Positions 15,272-25,456 of a stretch of 64,000 bases of DNA are shown piece by piece. The stretch is taken from positions 109,312-173,311 of the forward strand of contig CAVRAR010000006.1 in NCBI GenBank assembly GCA_963719005.1, written 5' to 3'. The stretch comes from G963675935 sp963719005 (GTDB taxonomy: Bacteria; Planctomycetota; Planctomycetia; Pirellulales; Thermoguttaceae). Both the position numbers and the translations under genes were made by a program. Every line of letters begins with the position of its first letter. Position 1 is the stretch's first letter. Under the pieces are notes generated by a model. It worked only from the letters and a program-made list of their open reading frames with translations, was not told the origin of the DNA and did not search any database.

Positions 15272-16633
15272 ATGCGACGTCTCGTTATTGCGTTGTTTGC
15301 TTCGTTAGCGATGTATGGCGTTTCGACCGCTTGGGCCCAGTACGGCATGTACGGATCGCCCGATGTGCTGCCGGTGCAGCAGAACGCCCAACAGGGATAT
15401 TCGGCCCCGGCTGCTCAGCCGGTGGCGTGGACGGCGGCCGTCGAACAGCCGGCGCTCGTGCAGCCGGTGCCTGTGTCGGCGCCCATGCCTTCGACGGTCA
15501 ATCAGCCCCAGGGCAGCGGCATGATGAACCAGATGATTGCCGAACAGGGCAACAGTCAGGTGGGCGGATGTAACGGGTGCGGAGAGTGCGGCAACGGCGT
15601 CTGTTGCGGCCCGTGCTGCGATCGCCTTTGGTATACTTCGTTCTCGGCACTGGTGTTGGGCCGCAGTCCCGGACGCCGGTTGTGGACCAGCAGCGAGCAG
15701 TTCCCGAACGAAGCGATCCAATTAGGAAACACGGACATTCCGATGGCTTGGACGTGGGGCGGCGAGGTTCAGCTTGGCCGCCGTTTCTGTTGCGATTGCA
15801 CGCCTTATGCCATCGAAGCGACGTTTTGGACCACGGCGGCCTTCACCGGCTCGGAAACCACCGTTACCAGTTTAGATCCGGTTGCAAACCCGGGGCAGCT
15901 CATTGCCACGCCGCTGGAAACGGGCAATATCAATTTCAACCTTCCCGGCGGTCTGATTGTCCCGGCAACGTCCATCTTCAACAACGCCAGTTCCAGCACG
16001 GTCTCGCGGCGCGACGAGTTCTACGACTTCGAGATCAACTTGATCCGCGAGAAGTTGGCGTTGGGCTGCGATTCGTCCTGGGAGATCGGCTGGTCGCTGG
16101 GCGTGCGTTACTTCCGCTTCCAGGAGTCGTTGAGCGTCAGCGCGATTAGCCCCGTCGCCTGCCTCGGTGGGGCGGACGCCTATTTCAACGACACCGTCAC
16201 CAACAACCTGGTCGGCCCGCAAGTCGGCTTCGATCTGGCCTACAACCTGGGTTGCAACGTCCGCTTCTTCGTCTGCCCCAAGGTCGGCATCTACGGCAAT
16301 TGCGTCGACAGCAACTTCCAGGCGAAGGGCCGGCAAGGGACCGGCGCCTATGTGGACGGCGCCAACACGGTCACGGGCTATCCCGATTTCCCCGCGCACG
16401 GCGCGAACACCAGCGTTGCCTTCCTGACGCAAGTCGACGTCGGCCTCGATTGGCAATTCACGCGGAACTGGAGTGTCAAGGCCGGCTACCGCGTCGTGGC
16501 CATAACCGGCATGGGCCTGGCCGACGACGAGTTCCCGCAATACCTTTGCGACACGCCTGAAATGCAGAATCCGCAGCACAACAGCAGCCTGGTTCTGCAC
16601 GGCGCGTTCTTCGGCTTGACGTACAACTTCTAG
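15272..16633 (+). CDS. BBP7-family outer-membrane beta-barrel protein
   Basis: This 453-residue exported protein has a signal peptide (MRRLVIALFASLAMYGVSTA, cut after AWA at about residue 22), a Gln/Pro/Val-rich linker and a Cys cluster (CNGCGECGNGVCCGPCC, about residues 99-115). The barrel-like body has alternating aromatic strands (WTWGGEVQLGRRF, YDFEINLIREKLAL, WEIGWSLGVRYFRFQESL, VGPQVGFDLAYNLG, WQFTRNWSVKAGYRV) and ends in a C-terminal aromatic (LTYNF). This is the planctomycete BBP7 (beta-barrel porin 7) pattern. Porin activity in the outer membrane is inferred from family naming. The gene ends at a strong palindromic terminator shared with the convergent giant gene. Confidence 0.83.
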   Translation: MRRLVIALFASLAMYGVSTAWAQYGMYGSPDVLPVQQNAQQGYSAPAAQPVAWTAAVEQPALVQPVPVSAPMPSTVNQPQGSGMMNQMIAEQGNSQVGGCNGCGECGNGVCCGPCCDRLWYTSFSALVLGRSPGRRLWTSSEQFPNEAIQLGNTDIPMAWTWGGEVQLGRRFCCDCTPYAIEATFWTTAAFTGSETTVTSLDPVANPGQLIATPLETGNINFNLPGGLIVPATSIFNNASSSTVSRRDEFYDFEINLIREKLALGCDSSWEIGWSLGVRYFRFQESLSVSAISPVACLGGADAYFNDTVTNNLVGPQVGFDLAYNLGCNVRFFVCPKVGIYGNCVDSNFQAKGRQGTGAYVDGANTVTGYPDFPAHGANTSVAFLTQVDVGLDWQFTRNWSVKAGYRVVAITGMGLADDEFPQYLCDTPEMQNPQHNSSLVLHGAFFGLTYNF

Positions 16634-16726
16634 TGTACGAGCGGAACTGTGTCCACGGCGTCGTCTGGCCCCCGGTGATTTCGCCGGGGGCCAGCCGTTT
16701 TCTTGCGCCGTCTTCCGCCCCCGACA

Positions 16727-16803
16727 GTGTGCCACTGCTTCGCAGAAGCAGTGCCGGAGGCGACGTGGTGCCCCTGCACTGCTTGTGCCAAGCAGTGGCA
16801 CAC
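16727..16803. repeat. 77-bp hairpin repeat, copy 2
   Basis: GTGTGCCACTGCTTCGCAG to GCAGTGGCACAC: same architecture and length as the copy at 14869-14945, with scattered substitutions, many of which keep the stems paired. It lies between the convergent BBP7 and giant-protein genes, just before a terminator-like palindrome. Confidence 0.85.
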
Positions 16804-16860
16804 GCTGGCTGAAAAATGCGCACTAGTCCGGCCTCCAGCAAGTCCTTGCCGCTTTTCAAA

Positions 16861-16884
16861 GCCCCCCGATTGCAATCGGGGGGC
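16861..16884. terminator. Bidirectional terminator-like palindrome
   Basis: GCCCCCCGATTGCAATCGGG and its last four bases form a perfect 24-bp palindrome, followed by CGTTT on the plus strand and preceded by AAAGC (TTTT on the minus strand). It sits between two convergent genes and is enclosed by a second inverted repeat (CAGCAAGTCCTTGCC and GGTAAGGACTTACTG). It would suit termination in both directions. Confidence 0.7.
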
Positions 16885-16918
16885 GTTTCTCGCCGGTAAG
16901 GACTTACTGAACGTCGCA

Positions 16919-19900
16919 CTAGTAGGCGGCCATGACCGCGTCCACGGCCTTGGCACTGTCGTTCGACCCGGACTGCGTGCTCGCCGCCAACGCGTCGAGA
17001 TCGTCGTACACCGAAGCCAGCTTGGCCGAACTGGACAGGGCGGATAGGCTGACGCCCGCGTACAGGGCGCTCATCGAGGAGCCCGACGACCCGGTGGTGA
17101 ACGAACCGCTGGAGGTCGACACGTTGCCGAGCTTGTCGGTGGCGCGGATCACGTAGTTGTGCGTGCCGGATACGAGCGAGCCGAATCCCCAGGAGTAATT
17201 GGCGCCGACTGCGGCGGCGTAGGGCCCGTTGATGCCCGACACGGCGCCGCCGTCGATCGTCAGGCCGACGCTTGCCACGCCGTCAGAATCGGCGGCGTTC
17301 CAAGTGAGCTTGCTCTTCGCCAGCGACGCGACCACGCCGCTGATCGTCGGGCCGGAGCCGACAATGGGAGTGTCGAGGGTGAAGGTGCCGCTGGAGGTGG
17401 AGACGTTGCCGGCCTTATCGGTTGCGGTGATGACGTAGTTGTGGCCGCCGACCCCGAGCGAACCCATCACGCCCGAGTAGTTGAAGCCGGACGCGGCCGC
17501 GTATGGGCCGTAGATCTTCGACGCGGGGAAAGTATCGATCGTCAGAGCGACGCTGGCGATGCCGTCGGGATCGGCCGCGTTCCACGTGATGACGTCCTTT
17601 GTCAGCGACACGACCGCGCCGCTGATCGTCGGGCCGTTGCCGTCGGGGGCGGGCACGTTGAACGTGCCCTGCAAGGTCGAGGCGTTGCCGGCCTTGTCGG
17701 TGGCGACGATGGAGTAACTGTGGTTGCCGGCCGGAAGCGCTCCGTACGACGCCGAGAAGTTGACGCCGGACGAGGCCGTGTAGGGGCCGTTGACTTTCAG
17801 CACCGTAGTGCCGTCGATCTTGATCGACGTGGCGGCAACGCCGTTGGAATCGACGGCGTTCCAACTGATCATTTTCTTCGCCGAGGAGGTCGCCACACCG
17901 CCGATCGTCGGTCCCACCGTGGTTGTGCCAGACAGGCTGAAAGTGCCGTTGAGAGTGGAGGAGCGGCCGCCCTTGTCGGTGGCGGTGATCGCGTAGGAGT
18001 GTGTGCCGCCGCCGAGCGAGCCGTAGGAGGCCGAGTAGTTCCAGCCGGACGTGGCGGTATAGGGGCCGCCGATGCCCGACATAGCCTTGCCGTCGATCTT
18101 CAGCGTGCAGCCCGACATGCCGGCGGGGTCGACAACGTTCCAACTGATCTTACCGCTCGTCTGCGAGATGCCCACGCTGCTGATCGTCGGGCTCGGGAGA
18201 ACGACTTGCTGCAACGGGCCCTCGGAGCCCGGAACAATCACCCTTGCGTAGATCTTTCGATCGTAGTTCTGTACGCTGTTGTTGTTGGAGTTGTCTATCC
18301 AGGATTGGGGTGCGGCCCAGGTGATGCTGAGCGTGGTGCCATTGCCGCCGTAGGAGATGGCGGGCGTCACGTTTCCGGCAACGGTAGCCGCGTCGGCCGG
18401 CGATTGGGCGCCCACGGGGGTGGAATTGACTTGGAACTCGCCCAGGATATTGTTTGTGGCCGTGCTCCGGTAGTCGGTGCCGTTGGCGTTATACATGTGG
18501 GCGTAGATTCCGTAGTCCACTGTGGCCTGCGTGGGATCGCTGGGGATCACGCTGCTCTGTCCGTAGCCCGACCACGTGATCGTGAACATACCGTTGTTGG
18601 CCATGCTGACGTCGGGCGTGATCTGCCAGCCCGTCGTCTTTACGTTGGCGCGGAACTCGTTTGCATCCTTGGCGGCGCCGGCGGCAGTGTACCGCCGGGC
18701 ATAGATGCCGTATCCGTCGCCGTCCTGGCCGAAACTCTGCCAGGCGACCACGAAATCGCCGGCGGGGTCCATGGCGATGGCCGGGTTGTCCTGCGTGTTC
18801 GTGGTGTACGTGTTGATCGCCATTTCGCCGCTCAGCGCGATTCCATTGGCGGCAAACCTCCGGCCGAAGACGCCCCAGGAGTTGCCGTCCTGTTGGTCGC
18901 TCTGCCATACCACGACGAAGTTGCCGCTGCCGTCCATGGCGACGTCGGAGTTCTCCTGGCGGTTCGCCGTCGTCGTGTTGACCTGGATGTCGCCGGTCAA
19001 CGCCACGCCCTGAACGTTGAATCGTCGGGCGAAGACGCCGCCGTCCGGATCCCTTGGATCGGCGCTGGTCCAGGTGACGACGAAGTCGCCGTTGGCGTCC
19101 ATCGCCACTGCCGGGTCGTCCTGGGGTCCGGCGGTCGTCTGGTTGACGAGGAAGGGACTGCCCACGGCTTTGCCGTTGTTGTCGTAGATTTGGGCGAAGA
19201 TGCCGGAGGCGTCGAGGATATTGCCGTTTGCGTCGTAACCCGTACCCGCCCAAACGACCACGAAGTCGCCGGACGCGTCCATGGCGACGGTGCCCTCCGT
19301 TTGGTCGCCGTTGAAGGCGAAGGTGGTTACGTTCTGATTGTCGATGACCTTGGCGTGCGTATTGGCCGTGAATTCGCCGCCTTGCGCCTGACCGAATTTG
19401 TTGAACCGCTGGACCTCAACGTCCAAATCGTTTTTGTAGACCTGGGCCGTAGGATCCCAGGTGTTCATCATGCGATCCCAGACGACTACGAAGTCGCCGG
19501 CCGCGTCGGAGGCCACGGCTGGAGTTGTATCCACCTCGGCGGGGTTGCCATTTGGATCCCAGGTAACTTGAGAAACCGTGGCGGGCAACTGGGTGTACTG
19601 ACTGCTGACGGGAATGTCGGTCGCGCCAGTCGCCGGATCGCCCGGAGGAGTGGTATTGCCGCCGACAGGAACGGGGCTGGAATTGCCGGCGACGGTGAAC
19701 GCCCAGTGGTAGGCGGTGGCCGACGTGCCGGTGTAGCCGCCGTCAAAGGCATTGCCGAAGGTATCCTGCACGGCGGACGAAATCGTTAGTTTGTAGCTGC
19801 CGGCGCCAGGCACCTGGTTGCCCGCGACGTTCGGGTTGCCGTCGAGCGTGATGACGGCCTCCCACTTGTCGCTGGCCGTGGATTCCAAGCCGAGATTATA

Positions 19901-22900
19901 GGCTTCGTTCCAGCCGTATTGGACGCTGGAAACGCCGCCGACAATGGTGCCGTCGTTGTTGCTCAACTGCCAGTTGCCCAGGTTCAGAATGCTGTGGATC
20001 CCGGTGGCGCCGTTTTGGATCGAGCAGGCTTCGCTGAAGGTGATAATCAGCTTGGAGGGTCCGCTGAGCAGCGTCGAGTTGTTCATCAACTGCTGAACCG
20101 TCGTCGTCGAGCCGCTGCCGGTGACGTTCAACACTTCGCCCACGGTGGGGCCGGCAGTGTCGCTCGTCTGAGCGAGGCGTTGGTAGAAGACGCCTTGCGG
20201 GTCTTCCTGACCCTGCATTGTTCCGTTGCCGCTCCAAACGACCGTAGCGTCGCCGGCGGCGTCGAGCGCCACGCTCGGGAAACGCTGATCGCCATCGGTC
20301 GTGGAATTGACCAGAATTTCTCCGCCGATCGCACCGTTGTTGACTTGGAGAATGAGCGCGCCATAGGGCTGCGGCGGCATTGGGGCATTATCGGAGGGAT
20401 CGATGTCGACCTCCCACGCGTTGACGGTCATCGTATCGGTCATGTACGTCGAGTTTTCGCCGCTCCACACCAGCGCGGTAGTGGCGAGATCTTGGGCGTA
20501 TTTCACCAGGCTGGTGCGGGCGTAGCGACGCGCATAGATGTCGTAGCTGCCCGTTTGGTTGCCCTCCCAAGTGACGACGAAGTCGCCCGAGGCGTCCATC
20601 GAGACCTTCGGATGCTGTTGTTGACCTTGGGCGATCTGGTTCACCTGGAACGCGTCGCTGGCCATGCTGCCGTCGGCGTTGTAGCGGCGGGCAAAGATGC
20701 CGTTCTGGCCGTCGACGCCGGCGCCGGCGCCGTTGCCCACCCCGTCGTGCCCGTAGCTGGTCCACGCGATGACGAAGTCACCCGACGAGTCCATGGCCAC
20801 CGAAGATTGGCTTTGGTTTCCAGTCTCGTTATCCAGGAGAAGATAAGGAATTTCATTGGCTTGCGGGTCGTACTGCGGAGTAATGACGTCATTCTTGGTG
20901 ACGACGAATTCGGTTCCTGGGATAACCTGATTGCCGCCGAGGCAGTTGGTGAAGCTGTCGATCCAGGAGGCAAACGACGATATGCGCGTTTCGACATCGA
21001 GCTCGCCGAAGCTCGAGTCTAGGCTGCCGTCGATGTCTGGCGGGCTCGGATCTATCGGGGTGCCGCCGGACTCGATTCCGGCGATCTTGCCGTCGATCAG
21101 CGCCGGTCCGCCGGAGTCGCCGTGGTCCGTGATGGCCTCTTTCTTCTGTGCGACAAGCGTCGCATCCGTGTCATTGATGCCGAATATGGAACCGAAGGCG
21201 TCGTGCAGCGCGGTGCCGTCGTCGAAGTCGGCGCACAACTGAGTGCTTTCGAATCCGATCGTTACGCCGGTGGTGTCGAAGACGTTCCAGCCTTCGTGCA
21301 GGGTGGTGGTGGTCGGTTGAGCCGTGAAGGTGCCGGTCAGGCCGCTGCCGACTTGGCCGTAGCCGAGGAAATGGTACGTTTGGCCAACCTCGTTCGAGTC
21401 GGTGTAGATCTGCATGGCCTCGGTCTTGGCGCTGGCCGGAATGGCGTGGCCGGCGGCATCGACCGCCGGGAGATGAACCAAGGCGAGATCGTCGCCCAAC
21501 AGGAAGTGGTCGTCGTCGATGTAGCCCGGGTTGACGATGACCTGGTCGGCCTGCACGGTCACGCCGTTGGGGAAGTCAGACGTCAGGAATGTGCAGGTAA
21601 TGTCCGCCGGCATAAGCGGCACGTGCCTGCTTTCCGAGAAGACGACGTGGGCGGCCGTCAACACCCAGTAGCCGGTCGTGTCGTTGCCGCCGACCAACAG
21701 TTCGCCGGAGCCCAGGGCTTTTGACCCTTCGTCGTCGCTGTTGACTTGGCAGATCGCGTCGTACCCGGATCCCGGCGGAACGACGTGGTTTTCCGGATTG
21801 TCGATCGTGTCGACCTTCATGTCACCGGGGGTGGCCGGCGTATCGTCTACTCCGGCAGCGACGTTCTGCGAACTCCAGACATAGCTGGGGCTCGTGAATC
21901 GCTTGGCGCAGATGCTCGATTGAGTTGCGTCGTCGCCGTCCTGGCCGTAACTTGTCCAGGTAATGATGAAGTTGCCTTGAGCGTCCATGGCGACGGCGGG
22001 GGAAATCTGGTCGCCGGCGGTCGTCTCGTTGACCTGGACCTCGCCGCTGACGCCGTCCGTGACGGTCTTTGTCGTGACTTGCGCCGTCGCGCCGCCGCTG
22101 GTTTTCACCACGTCGTCGGGCGAGATCCAGACGGGCTGTTGGTCCGAATTGCCCGAATTGCCGGTATACTGGATCAGAATCTCGGTCAGACCGTTGGACG
22201 CGACGTTGACGTCCGCGCCCATGCCGGTCATCGCAGCCTGAACGGCCGCAACCGTGGTGGCGGCGTTGCCGGTGTAGGAAATCGGCGCCGATACGAGGTC
22301 GGGCGTGGCCGAGTTGTCGTCGTTGTCCCACCGCAGGCGGAACGTGCCCGCGAAACCGTTCGAGAAGTCGATCGCCTGCGTCTCGTTGGTGCCGCCGACG
22401 GCGCTGCCGAGGGCGTTGTACACCTGGGCGTAGATGCCATAGCCGCTGCCGTCCTGGTTCAGACTTTGCCAGGTGATGACGAAGTCGCCCTGGGCGTCCA
22501 TCGCCACCGCCGAATATCGCTGGGTGCTGGCGGTAGTCGAGTTGACGCGGAAGATGCCTCCCTTCGCCTGGCCGGAGGCGTCGAAGCGTTGGGCGTAAAT
22601 GTCCCAATCGGTGGTCGCGTTCCAAGACGACCAGGTGACGACGAAGTCGCCGTCGGTGTCGCGGGCGACGGCAATGTCGCTGGCATTGGGATCGGCCGAA
22701 ATCTGCATCTCTTTCAAGGCGGTGACCGAGGTGCTCCGCGAACCGTCGGCGTTGGGCGTCGAGGTCTGCTGGTACATCTTGGCCCATACACCCTGATTGC
22801 CCGGCGTCGTGTCGGTCCAGGCGACGACGTAATCGCCGTCGGCGTCGGCGGCGACCGCGTTGGCCGTGTCGGCGGTGGTGTACTTTCCGTAGGTCGTGTT

Positions 22901-25456
22901 CGAGTAGGCGGCGTCGGAATTGACCTTCGTCTCTTGGCCGGTCGGTATGGTGATATTGATCGTACCCAACGTGCCCTGACCGTTTGGCAAAAATCCGGTG
23001 CTTCGCAAGGGGTTGCCGGCCGCGTCGTGGAGCGAGTTTAGCGACACGATCTGATACTGACCATCGGAAAGGGGCACTGCGCCCGGACCCGATCCGTTGC
23101 CGTCCACGATCAGCACGGCCTCATACTTGTTCAGCCGAGGAATGTTCAGCCCGTACTGCGAGCCTAGTTGGTTGGCCTCGTCCAGTCCGTAGTAGATTTG
23201 GCTGATGCCACCGGAGATCAAGCTGCCGTTTCTCAGGAGCTGGTAGTTCAAGGGGTTGGTGACGGCGCTGCCGGAGTGCGTCGCATTGTCGTACATCGCT
23301 TCGTCGAAGACGACGACGATGGCCTGTAGAGCTTGGGTGACTTGGGTGGCTCCCGAAACCGCCTTGCCGCCCGGCAAGAGGAGCCCGGACACGATGGGGC
23401 CGGCAGTGTCGGTCAGTTCGTCGTAGCGGCGGTAGAAGATGCCGTGCTGATCGCCCACACCGTTGCCGCTCCAAACCGCGACGACGTCGCCGTCGGGCGT
23501 CATGGCCAGGCTGGGGAATTGCTGCGACCCGGCCACAGTCGTGTTCACCCGCATTTGCGTCGTCACTGCCTCGAAATCGCCGGGGGCCAGCGGGTCTTCC
23601 GCGTGGAAGAAGCGAATCCACACGCCCGCCGTATCCACGTCGCTCTGTAGTGCCGGGTCTTGCAGATCGATCGGATTCGGTGTGGCGCCGTTGCCGTTCC
23701 AGGCAATGGCGTAGTCGCCGTCGGCGTCCATGGCGATCGAGGGATTCACCTGGTCGCCGGCGAACCGCAAGTAAGCGGCCTGCTGCTCGGGTGTCATCGC
23801 CTCGAAAGCCGCGTCGTCGGGCCTAGTAATGGTGACGTTGGCCTGCTGATCCTCGGCCGATGCGGCCACCCACGCGGTGTTACCGCCGGCAGTGCCGATG
23901 TCGAAGCGGCGGGAGTAGATGCCATAGCTCTCGGGCGGAGCGTCGTCAACGTCGTTGTCCTCGAACGCCTCCCAGACAACGATGAAGTTGCCGGCGCTAT
24001 CCATAGCCACCTGCGAGTTGCGGGCCGTGCGATCCGTATCGGTGACAGTGGGATTGCTCTGCACGCCGCCGAGCGCCGGTAGTTTCGGCGTGTGCGTGCC
24101 ATCGGAGGCGAAACCGCCATCGCCGACGTTTACTTGGAATTCAGTCAATGCCCCGCTCTGGAGTTGGCCCTGATTAGTGCCTTGCACCTGTTGCGCGATG
24201 CCGTTGCTGTCGAACACCCGGCCGTCAACGACCGTGTCCGTGACCACGCCGTTGGTTTGCTGCGTCACCTCGTCCCAGGTGACCACGAAATAGCCGCTGT
24301 CGTTCATGGCGACTGACGGATTGACTTCGTTGCTGCCGGGCACCGTGCTCGTGCCGGGGATGTTGACCGAGTTGATGAGCATTTCGCTGCCGACGCGGTT
24401 GCCGTTGGCGTCAAACCTTTGGCCGCGGACGTCGTTGAAGTAGCTGTACGGCTGACCGGTTGTCGCCCAAACGATGACGAAGTTGCCGTAGTCGTCCATG
24501 GCGACGGCGGGATTCGTTTGATCGTTGGTGTAATTGGTGTTGACGCGGAACTCGCCGCCGACTTTTTGGCCCACCGAATTGAATCGCTGGGCATAGATCC
24601 CCCAGCTTCCGTCGGGATCCTGCCCCTGGCTTTGCCAAACCACCACGAAATCGCCGTCGGCGTCCATCGCCACCGTGGCGTCAGACTGGTCGCCCTTCGT
24701 ATACGTGTTCACCAAAACGTCGTTCGTCAACGGATTGTTGTTGCGATCGTACATCCGCATGTATACGCCGCCGCCAAACGGGTCGCTCGGATCGTCTTCG
24801 CCGTAGCTCGTCCAGACCACGGCGAAATCGCCGCTGTGATCCATGGCGACCGATCGCGTGGTCTGCTCGCGGGCAGTACCGGTGCCGAGAACCGCGGAGG
24901 TCTCCTGGTCGTAGCCGGTGTTGCTCGGGCTATTGACGAGGTTTTCCGAACCGTTGCTATACGTCGTGGATACGGTAAAGCTGATGCTATATCCCGGTTG
25001 GCTAGAATACGTTTTCCCGGTCACGGGGCTGTAGCCTGGATTGGTGCCCGGCACGCCATCAAAATCGCCATCGAGGGCAATGCCGGAATACGTGCCGCTC
25101 GTCACGTCATAGTTGTAGGACGTGTCCCAGATGGTGTCGTGCGCCACGAGCGTGTAGTTGCCGGCCGACAGGGTGCCCGTGCCGCCGGAGATTCCGTTGG
25201 CGCTGAGCGTCAGCGTGGCTACCCACTTGTTGGTTGTCGGGTCGAGTCCGAAGGATATGGAGTTGATCGCGCCGGTGATGTCGCTCCCATTACAGAACAG
25301 CGACCAGTTCAGAGGGTTCAGGACGCTGTGGGCGTACATGACGGGATCGACCAGGAGAACGACCGTCGCGCCGAGCGCGTGCAACACATTCAGCGTACTG
25401 TTCGCGCCGCGGGTGACGGTCCACGTCGTGGTGCCGAAGCCGGCCGTCACCACCAT
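16919..25456 (-). CDS. Giant surface protein, segment 5 (C-terminal, 2,845 codons)
   Basis: This is the longest open piece and the C-terminal part of the giant gene. It opens inside a module ending MVVTAGFGTTTWTVTRG, so its first Met is internal and not a true start. It contains FVVVW-type repeats, Big_5-like units at about 23230-23410 and 19950-20165 (TAGPIVSGLLLPGG, FDEAMYDNATHSG, NPLNYQLL), a trypsin-like domain (20947-21800) and four Ig-like repeats (17092-18195). The last 60 residues are Ser/Ala-rich (SMSALYAGVSLSALSSSAKL), ending VDAVMAAY. There is no obvious dockerin, LPXTG or PEP-CTERM sorting signal. The stop is at 16919, facing the BBP7 terminator. Confidence 0.88.
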   Translation of the reverse strand: MVVTAGFGTTTWTVTRGANSTLNVLHALGATVVLLVDPVMYAHSVLNPLNWSLFCNGSDITGAINSISFGLDPTTNKWVATLTLSANGISGGTGTLSAGNYTLVAHDTIWDTSYNYDVTSGTYSGIALDGDFDGVPGTNPGYSPVTGKTYSSQPGYSISFTVSTTYSNGSENLVNSPSNTGYDQETSAVLGTGTAREQTTRSVAMDHSGDFAVVWTSYGEDDPSDPFGGGVYMRMYDRNNNPLTNDVLVNTYTKGDQSDATVAMDADGDFVVVWQSQGQDPDGSWGIYAQRFNSVGQKVGGEFRVNTNYTNDQTNPAVAMDDYGNFVIVWATTGQPYSYFNDVRGQRFDANGNRVGSEMLINSVNIPGTSTVPGSNEVNPSVAMNDSGYFVVTWDEVTQQTNGVVTDTVVDGRVFDSNGIAQQVQGTNQGQLQSGALTEFQVNVGDGGFASDGTHTPKLPALGGVQSNPTVTDTDRTARNSQVAMDSAGNFIVVWEAFEDNDVDDAPPESYGIYSRRFDIGTAGGNTAWVAASAEDQQANVTITRPDDAAFEAMTPEQQAAYLRFAGDQVNPSIAMDADGDYAIAWNGNGATPNPIDLQDPALQSDVDTAGVWIRFFHAEDPLAPGDFEAVTTQMRVNTTVAGSQQFPSLAMTPDGDVVAVWSGNGVGDQHGIFYRRYDELTDTAGPIVSGLLLPGGKAVSGATQVTQALQAIVVVFDEAMYDNATHSGSAVTNPLNYQLLRNGSLISGGISQIYYGLDEANQLGSQYGLNIPRLNKYEAVLIVDGNGSGPGAVPLSDGQYQIVSLNSLHDAAGNPLRSTGFLPNGQGTLGTINITIPTGQETKVNSDAAYSNTTYGKYTTADTANAVAADADGDYVVAWTDTTPGNQGVWAKMYQQTSTPNADGSRSTSVTALKEMQISADPNASDIAVARDTDGDFVVTWSSWNATTDWDIYAQRFDASGQAKGGIFRVNSTTASTQRYSAVAMDAQGDFVITWQSLNQDGSGYGIYAQVYNALGSAVGGTNETQAIDFSNGFAGTFRLRWDNDDNSATPDLVSAPISYTGNAATTVAAVQAAMTGMGADVNVASNGLTEILIQYTGNSGNSDQQPVWISPDDVVKTSGGATAQVTTKTVTDGVSGEVQVNETTAGDQISPAVAMDAQGNFIITWTSYGQDGDDATQSSICAKRFTSPSYVWSSQNVAAGVDDTPATPGDMKVDTIDNPENHVVPPGSGYDAICQVNSDDEGSKALGSGELLVGGNDTTGYWVLTAAHVVFSESRHVPLMPADITCTFLTSDFPNGVTVQADQVIVNPGYIDDDHFLLGDDLALVHLPAVDAAGHAIPASAKTEAMQIYTDSNEVGQTYHFLGYGQVGSGLTGTFTAQPTTTTLHEGWNVFDTTGVTIGFESTQLCADFDDGTALHDAFGSIFGINDTDATLVAQKKEAITDHGDSGGPALIDGKIAGIESGGTPIDPSPPDIDGSLDSSFGELDVETRISSFASWIDSFTNCLGGNQVIPGTEFVVTKNDVITPQYDPQANEIPYLLLDNETGNQSQSSVAMDSSGDFVIAWTSYGHDGVGNGAGAGVDGQNGIFARRYNADGSMASDAFQVNQIAQGQQQHPKVSMDASGDFVVTWEGNQTGSYDIYARRYARTSLVKYAQDLATTALVWSGENSTYMTDTMTVNAWEVDIDPSDNAPMPPQPYGALILQVNNGAIGGEILVNSTTDGDQRFPSVALDAAGDATVVWSGNGTMQGQEDPQGVFYQRLAQTSDTAGPTVGEVLNVTGSGSTTTVQQLMNNSTLLSGPSKLIITFSEACSIQNGATGIHSILNLGNWQLSNNDGTIVGGVSSVQYGWNEAYNLGLESTASDKWEAVITLDGNPNVAGNQVPGAGSYKLTISSAVQDTFGNAFDGGYTGTSATAYHWAFTVAGNSSPVPVGGNTTPPGDPATGATDIPVSSQYTQLPATVSQVTWDPNGNPAEVDTTPAVASDAAGDFVVVWDRMMNTWDPTAQVYKNDLDVEVQRFNKFGQAQGGEFTANTHAKVIDNQNVTTFAFNGDQTEGTVAMDASGDFVVVWAGTGYDANGNILDASGIFAQIYDNNGKAVGSPFLVNQTTAGPQDDPAVAMDANGDFVVTWTSADPRDPDGGVFARRFNVQGVALTGDIQVNTTTANRQENSDVAMDGSGNFVVVWQSDQQDGNSWGVFGRRFAANGIALSGEMAINTYTTNTQDNPAIAMDPAGDFVVAWQSFGQDGDGYGIYARRYTAAGAAKDANEFRANVKTTGWQITPDVSMANNGMFTITWSGYGQSSVIPSDPTQATVDYGIYAHMYNANGTDYRSTATNNILGEFQVNSTPVGAQSPADAATVAGNVTPAISYGGNGTTLSITWAAPQSWIDNSNNNSVQNYDRKIYARVIVPGSEGPLQQVVLPSPTISSVGISQTSGKISWNVVDPAGMSGCTLKIDGKAMSGIGGPYTATSGWNYSASYGSLGGGTHSYAITATDKGGRSSTLNGTFSLSGTTTVGPTIGGVATSSAKKMISWNAVDSNGVAATSIKIDGTTVLKVNGPYTASSGVNFSASYGALPAGNHSYSIVATDKAGNASTLQGTFNVPAPDGNGPTISGAVVSLTKDVITWNAADPDGIASVALTIDTFPASKIYGPYAAASGFNYSGVMGSLGVGGHNYVITATDKAGNVSTSSGTFTLDTPIVGSGPTISGVVASLAKSKLTWNAADSDGVASVGLTIDGGAVSGINGPYAAAVGANYSWGFGSLVSGTHNYVIRATDKLGNVSTSSGSFTTGSSGSSMSALYAGVSLSALSSSAKLASVYDDLDALAASTQSGSNDSAKAVDAVMAAY
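17092..18195 (-). other. Four tandem Ig-like repeats at C-terminus of giant protein
   Basis: Four units of about 90 residues each share the pattern GPTISG...SWNAVDSNGV...LTIDG...GPYTA.SG.NYSASYGSL..GTHSYAITATDKAGN.STL.GTF. Spacing in DNA is about 275 bp. They look like bacterial Ig-like domains and would form a rigid stalk or a binding region at the end of the protein. Confidence 0.8.
20947..21800 (-). other. Trypsin-like serine protease domain inside giant protein
   Basis: A chymotrypsin-fold protease is embedded between FVVVW repeats. The triad is visible: His in VLTAAHVVF (codon 21647-21649), Asp in GDDLALVHLP (about 21487-21492) and Ser in DHGDSGGPALIDG (about 21104-21124), followed by the substrate-pocket strand KIAGIESGGTP. 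Two Cys flank it (AICQV, and CADFD). All catalytic residues are present, so it could be active; the target, perhaps the giant protein itself, is unknown. Confidence 0.85.

Noticed and set aside
17159..19789. An 876-codon plus-strand open frame opposite the C-terminal part of the giant gene
   Set aside because: Same reason: the repeated HGDGRV/VGGDDEVA-like units are the complement of the FVVVW repeats. No ribosome-binding site or recognisable domain.
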